A stretch of DNA of 64,000 nt from Edaphochlamys debaryana. Taxonomy: Eukaryota; Chlorophyta; Chlorophyceae; Chlamydomonadales. The translations under genes were made by a program, and so were the position numbers. The notes under the pieces were generated by a model. The model had not been told where the DNA came from and searched no databases. It saw only the letters and a program-made list of their open reading frames with translations. The stretch spans positions 682,001 to 746,000 of the forward strand of contig JAEHOE010000014.1 in the NCBI GenBank assembly GCA_016858145.1, given 5' to 3'. This document shows positions 61,501-64,000 of this stretch, piece after piece. Each line of letters starts with the position of its first letter. Within the stretch, counting starts at the first letter, position 1.

Positions 61501-63972
61501 GCAGCCTCACAGGGCTGCGGGGGAGCGCTCATGTCCGAGATTGCCAGCAGCGCAGCCACGTTGCTACGCGACACGGTACTCAGCAGCAACAGCGCACAAG
61601 ACGGCGGGGCTGTGTGCGTCTCCTCTCGCAACGAGGGAGGCCTGGCCAGCATCGACTCGTGCCAGCTGTGGGGAAACAGCGCCACACGCCAGGGCGGCGC
61701 GCTGTTCGTGTCGCTGCAGAGCGGCCAGGGCAACGAGGTGTGGCTGACCGGCTCGCAAGCGGTGGGGAACTCCGGGGGCTCTGGAGGGGCGGCCTTCCTG
61801 TCGGTGGCAGCCGGCTCAGCTGTGCGCGTCAACGCATCCCAGTTTCACTCCAACGCTGCAACCGATACTCTGCCGGGAGGAAGTGGCGGCGCCATCAGCA
61901 TTGAGCGCCCTGCAACGAGCGCTGCCGGTGCCGCCAGACCACCCACCACGGGGATAGCGGCGCTTCTGGAGCTGCTTCGTACCACCCTGGTCGACAACAC
62001 GGCCGCCTTCCTCGGTGGTGGTCTCTTCGTCGGAGCTGGAGCCACGGCCTCCATCGCCGGCTGCGAGGCTCAGGGCAACAGCGCCGCCGCATCGGGCGGC
62101 GCAGTGGCCGGTCAGGCGTGTGAGCGCCTCAGCCTCGCAGACAGCACCGTCATTAACAGCAGCGCCGGTCGCTTCGGTGGTGGTCTGTTCGCCTCGGCCT
62201 GCAAGGCAGTGCTGGTTCAGAGGGTCCGCATCGAGCAGTGCGCGGCCATGACTGGCGGGGCCGTGTTCCTCAGTGGGCCCACCGCCGAGGCACTGGCGGC
62301 GGGCGTCCTGGCATCGGCCAGCACCAACAGCAGCGCGCCCCACACCACCGCCATCCTTGTCAACGCAACCCTCGCGGACAACAGCGCAACAGACGCACCG
62401 CCCACTAGCGATGAGGCAACCGGAACAGTGGGGGCGCCTTACGCACGGTACACAGGTGAGTCATGTTGCAGCAGGGCGCTGGGAACGTCTTTCGAAGCAC
62501 ATCCGGTCCGTTGCGTGCCCCTAGCTAAGCTGCCATGCCGTTCCTGTGCCTGCAGGCCACGGCGGTGGCATGTTTGTTCACGGCATGATTGACGTCGCCG
62601 TAGAGTCAGCCGATATTTCGAGGGGCAACGTCGGTCGTGTTGGGCCTAGCATTGCCACAACGCAGCGCTGCCCAAGGATCCCTGCCAGCGGCGCTGCCAA
62701 CAGCTCCTGGAGCCTGCCCGCAAGCTTTGCTGACCTGGCAAGTGGATGGGTTGCGGCAGGGCTGCCAAGAGCTCGAGGGCAATCCGCAACAGCAGAGCCG
62801 CAACCACATCTATCCATCTACAAACAAGTCTGGGGTCGTGTCATCGACCTTCATCCGCATCCCCCTGATCAACTTGGCCTCGCCCCCTGCCTTTCCCCAT
62901 GGCCCTACGCAGGCGGGCTCTGGCGCCTCACTGGCTACCCTCGCGGGCGCCCCTTCCTCCGAGGAGTGCACCCGGCTGCTGCTCAACAACGTCCGCTTGC
63001 CCAGGGTGGGGATCGAATGTCATGCGGCGTGCCTGAAAATAAAGCTGCACATCAGTTGCAAGACGGGCCATCCAGCCATCCAGCCATCCTCCTACCAGCC
63101 AGCATGGATAACAGCTGTGTTCTGGGACCCCAACCTGCGTACTGAAACGACCGCTTTCCGCCCTGCCGCTGGGCTCGCTGTGCAGGACCGGCCCATCTGG
63201 GCGCAGGAGGTCGGTGCCAAGGGCCTGCAGATCCGCTGCGACGCGTACGGCGACCCACAGCGCAGCGCCTCACAGAGCGCCTCCCTCGACCCCCGCTGCG
63301 CCAGCCCGGCAAGCGGGGACCAGCAGCACGTGTGCGCTCTATTGGATGCGATCCTGGCCTGCAACCCGGCAGCGGACGACCGAGCCGAAGCCCTGGCGGC
63401 GCAAAACGCGATCCAGCGGTTCGGGATTGAGCTTCCGCCGTCTCAGCTCGTTTTGGTGCAGCCCCGTGCGGCCAGCTCCTGGGGCGAGCAGCAGGGGCCA
63501 ATGCAGCTGCGGGCGCTGCACATCCCGCTGGACGAGCCCGTCTCTGTACGGGTGGACCTGTACGACATCCAGGGCGTCAGCGTCAGCACAGGTACGACAC
63601 ACGCCTCAACGTCTCGGCTGTGGGTACATTCTTAGCTCGTGCACTGCGGTTTCATAAGCCTTGATCGACCCGCTTGCACCTGGTCACCGGTCACCCTCAC
63701 TTCGCACCCGTGCCCGCTGCCCGTGATTCCGCGCAGACCTGCTTCCCATGATGGTGACGGCCTCAATCCAGCAAGCAGCGGGCGGACTCCCGGGGAGCCC
63801 CATCCTGGCCCGACTGGACCCGGGCTTTGCGATCGGACGGTCCTTGACGGTGGCGATGGCCAACGGCTCAGCCGTGTGGCCCAGCCTGTCCTTCCTAGGC
63901 TGGCCCGGCAAATACACGCTGGTGTTCACAGCCACAAGCGCCATAGACCCGAACCTCTACCAGGAAAGCCAG
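46506..63972 (+). CDS. giant secreted multidomain protein (lectin/SRCR/LamG-like/SRCR/WSC/beta-helix), 3' end beyond window
   Basis: I traced about 44 exons in one continuous phase, 9,651 nt (3,217 residues) inside the window. Exons 1-23 end at 46599, 47209, 47665, 48040, 49341, 49660, 50095, 51089, 51644, 51948, 52206, 52359, 52616, 52750, 52992, 53206, 53343, 53515, 53891, 54181, 54424, 54776 and 56218; the rest continue to 63972. It opens with a signal peptide (LALLCAWLAALSWAEASA). Domains by residue: bulb-lectin-like 77-216, SRCR 245-347, jelly-roll 380-610, SRCR 668-785, WSC 785-880, an unknown middle, and a Pmp-like beta-helix of about 1290-3000. All the recognisable domains bind glycans or proteins outside cells, so a cell-wall, extracellular-matrix or surface-recognition role is likely. 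Three introns look GC-AG. If the last CAG|GTTTCC is not used, the frame stops at 63981. Confidence 0.8.
47388..49341 (+). other. bulb-lectin-like region (exons 3-5)
   Basis: Exons 47388-47665, 47958-48040 and 49282-49341. CNTLWSANRRYYLRLGADAR, then LVLWRI, EPIWAS, GCRAAMVLTDDGTWVVYCGG, and DDGKFELLNGFHLPVWST. The repeating hydrophobic strands, each ending near W-S/T, resemble the beta-prism of bulb-type lectins. The Gln-Asp-Asn-Tyr mannose site is not intact, so glycan binding is unproven. Confidence 0.5.
49533..50095 (+). other. first SRCR domain (exons 6-7)
   Basis: Exons 49533-49660 and 49831-50095. QICQQGFSEGAAQLACRMDG, NVSCPMESASVSNCT and YCSAMAVITC follow the SRCR Cys and Gly pattern, with a loop insertion (GRPVPTGPGTNRPDA). 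Introns on both sides are phase 1. Confidence 0.7.
50469..51560 (+). other. jelly-roll (LamG/concanavalin-like) region (exons 8-9)
   Basis: FTAAVAYRLYEDDSADLQAQ, LLRWEFKGNATVNVYRL, then TGLVLGARVLGGSALEAPLR and VATFLLYNRSLGEDEVTELF. The YNRSL-x-x-x-E-V ending is the usual last strand of LamG-3/concanavalin-like domains. Assigned by pattern only. Confidence 0.55.
51580..52206 (+). other. second SRCR domain (exons 9-11)
   Basis: DLRLVGGPSGREGRLEVFYG, YGQVCDDRFSDAAAAVACGQ, LLDEVECAGNETRLEQCRHS and GWGVHDCARQEAVSVRCSG give an almost textbook SRCR sequence, including the WG-VHDC and EAV-V-C ends. Confidence 0.92.
52339..53206 (+). other. WSC domain spread over five short exons (12-16)
   Basis: Exons 52339-52359, 52546-52616, 52726-52750, 52897-52992 and 53132-53206. 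FIGCYGDVNEG, ISVGVLTPRKCGDIARAEGF, FCYATRDES, SDKCNPACYQRFDAFCG and ISVAYTVF match the WSC order (GCY-D, MT-x-x-C, GY-x-x-F, C, CN-x-x-C, CG, VY). Two exons are only 21 and 25 nt, but phase and Cys pattern agree. Confidence 0.75.
55500..63005 (+). other. Pmp-like right-handed beta-helix region (exons 23-42)
   Basis: Many repeats of Asn-x-[Ala/Ser]-(5-9)-Gly-Gly-[Ala/Gly]-hydrophobic-hydrophobic. In the 1,587-nt exon at 60869-62455 alone I read NAASQGCGGALMS, NSAQDGGAVCVSS, NSATRQGGALFVS, NSGGSGGAAFLSV, GGSGGAISIE, NTAAFLGGGLFVG, NSAAASGGAVAG, SSAGRFGGGLFAS and CAAMTGGAVFLSG. This is the GGA(I/L/V)/FxxN signature known from chlamydial polymorphic membrane proteins and related beta-helix repeats. 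Confidence 0.8.
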
Positions 63973-64000
63973 GTTTCCTGAATTGGGTTCGGTCTTGACT

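Overview
The window looks like nuclear DNA from a volvocine green alga (Chlamydomonas/Gonium/Volvox group). The evidence is a very high G+C content with long poly-C and poly-G runs, genes cut into many short exons with GT..CAG introns that start gtgag/gtgcg, TGTAA polyadenylation signals, Ala/Gly/Pro-rich linkers, a Kangaroo-like DIRS retrotransposon, and a giant SRCR/WSC/beta-helix extracellular protein. Gene models were built by eye. I accepted an exon chain when splice sites, reading phase and total length agreed; they have not been checked against RNA or homologues.

Layout. 517-2235 (-): a six-exon gene for a 145-residue two-helix membrane protein. 2326-7302: a complete DIRS-order retrotransposon (ORF1, RT/RNase H, tyrosine recombinase) with split direct repeats A1..B1A2..B2, inserted about 90 bp upstream of that gene's start codon. 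8710-15338 (+): trimethylguanosine synthase TGS1 with a WW domain. 17638-18312 (-): EAF6-type subunit of histone acetyltransferase complexes. 19081-24877 (-): DEAD-box RNA helicase of the DBP2/p68/RH14 type. 24954-25402 (-): a small protein with a presequence-like N-terminus, or else the true 5' end of the helicase. 26367-29192 (-): F-box-like/leucine-rich protein. 30092-31227 (-): small Cys-rich single-pass membrane protein, divergent from 31589-35659 (+), a long protein with a degenerate response-regulator receiver domain. 37840-40856 (-): BSD-domain protein. 40857-46505: gene-poor, with one tRNA-Val(UAC) and a truncated copy of it. 46506 to beyond the window end (+): one very large secreted protein (at least 3,217 codons in about 44 exons) with signal peptide, bulb-lectin-like region, SRCR, jelly-roll (LamG-like) region, second SRCR, WSC and a long Pmp-like right-handed beta-helix.

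Functional themes. Several neighbours act on RNA or chromatin (TGS1 cap hypermethylation, EAF6 histone acetylation, DEAD-box helicase), but they are separately transcribed and nothing shows they work together. The most unusual items are the giant lectin/SRCR/WSC/beta-helix protein, five probable GC-AG introns, intron-internal copies of exon ends, a short motif shared by introns of three genes, a minisatellite intron that splits the WW domain of TGS1, and tRNA-like promoter boxes plus a possible intron in the DIRS element.
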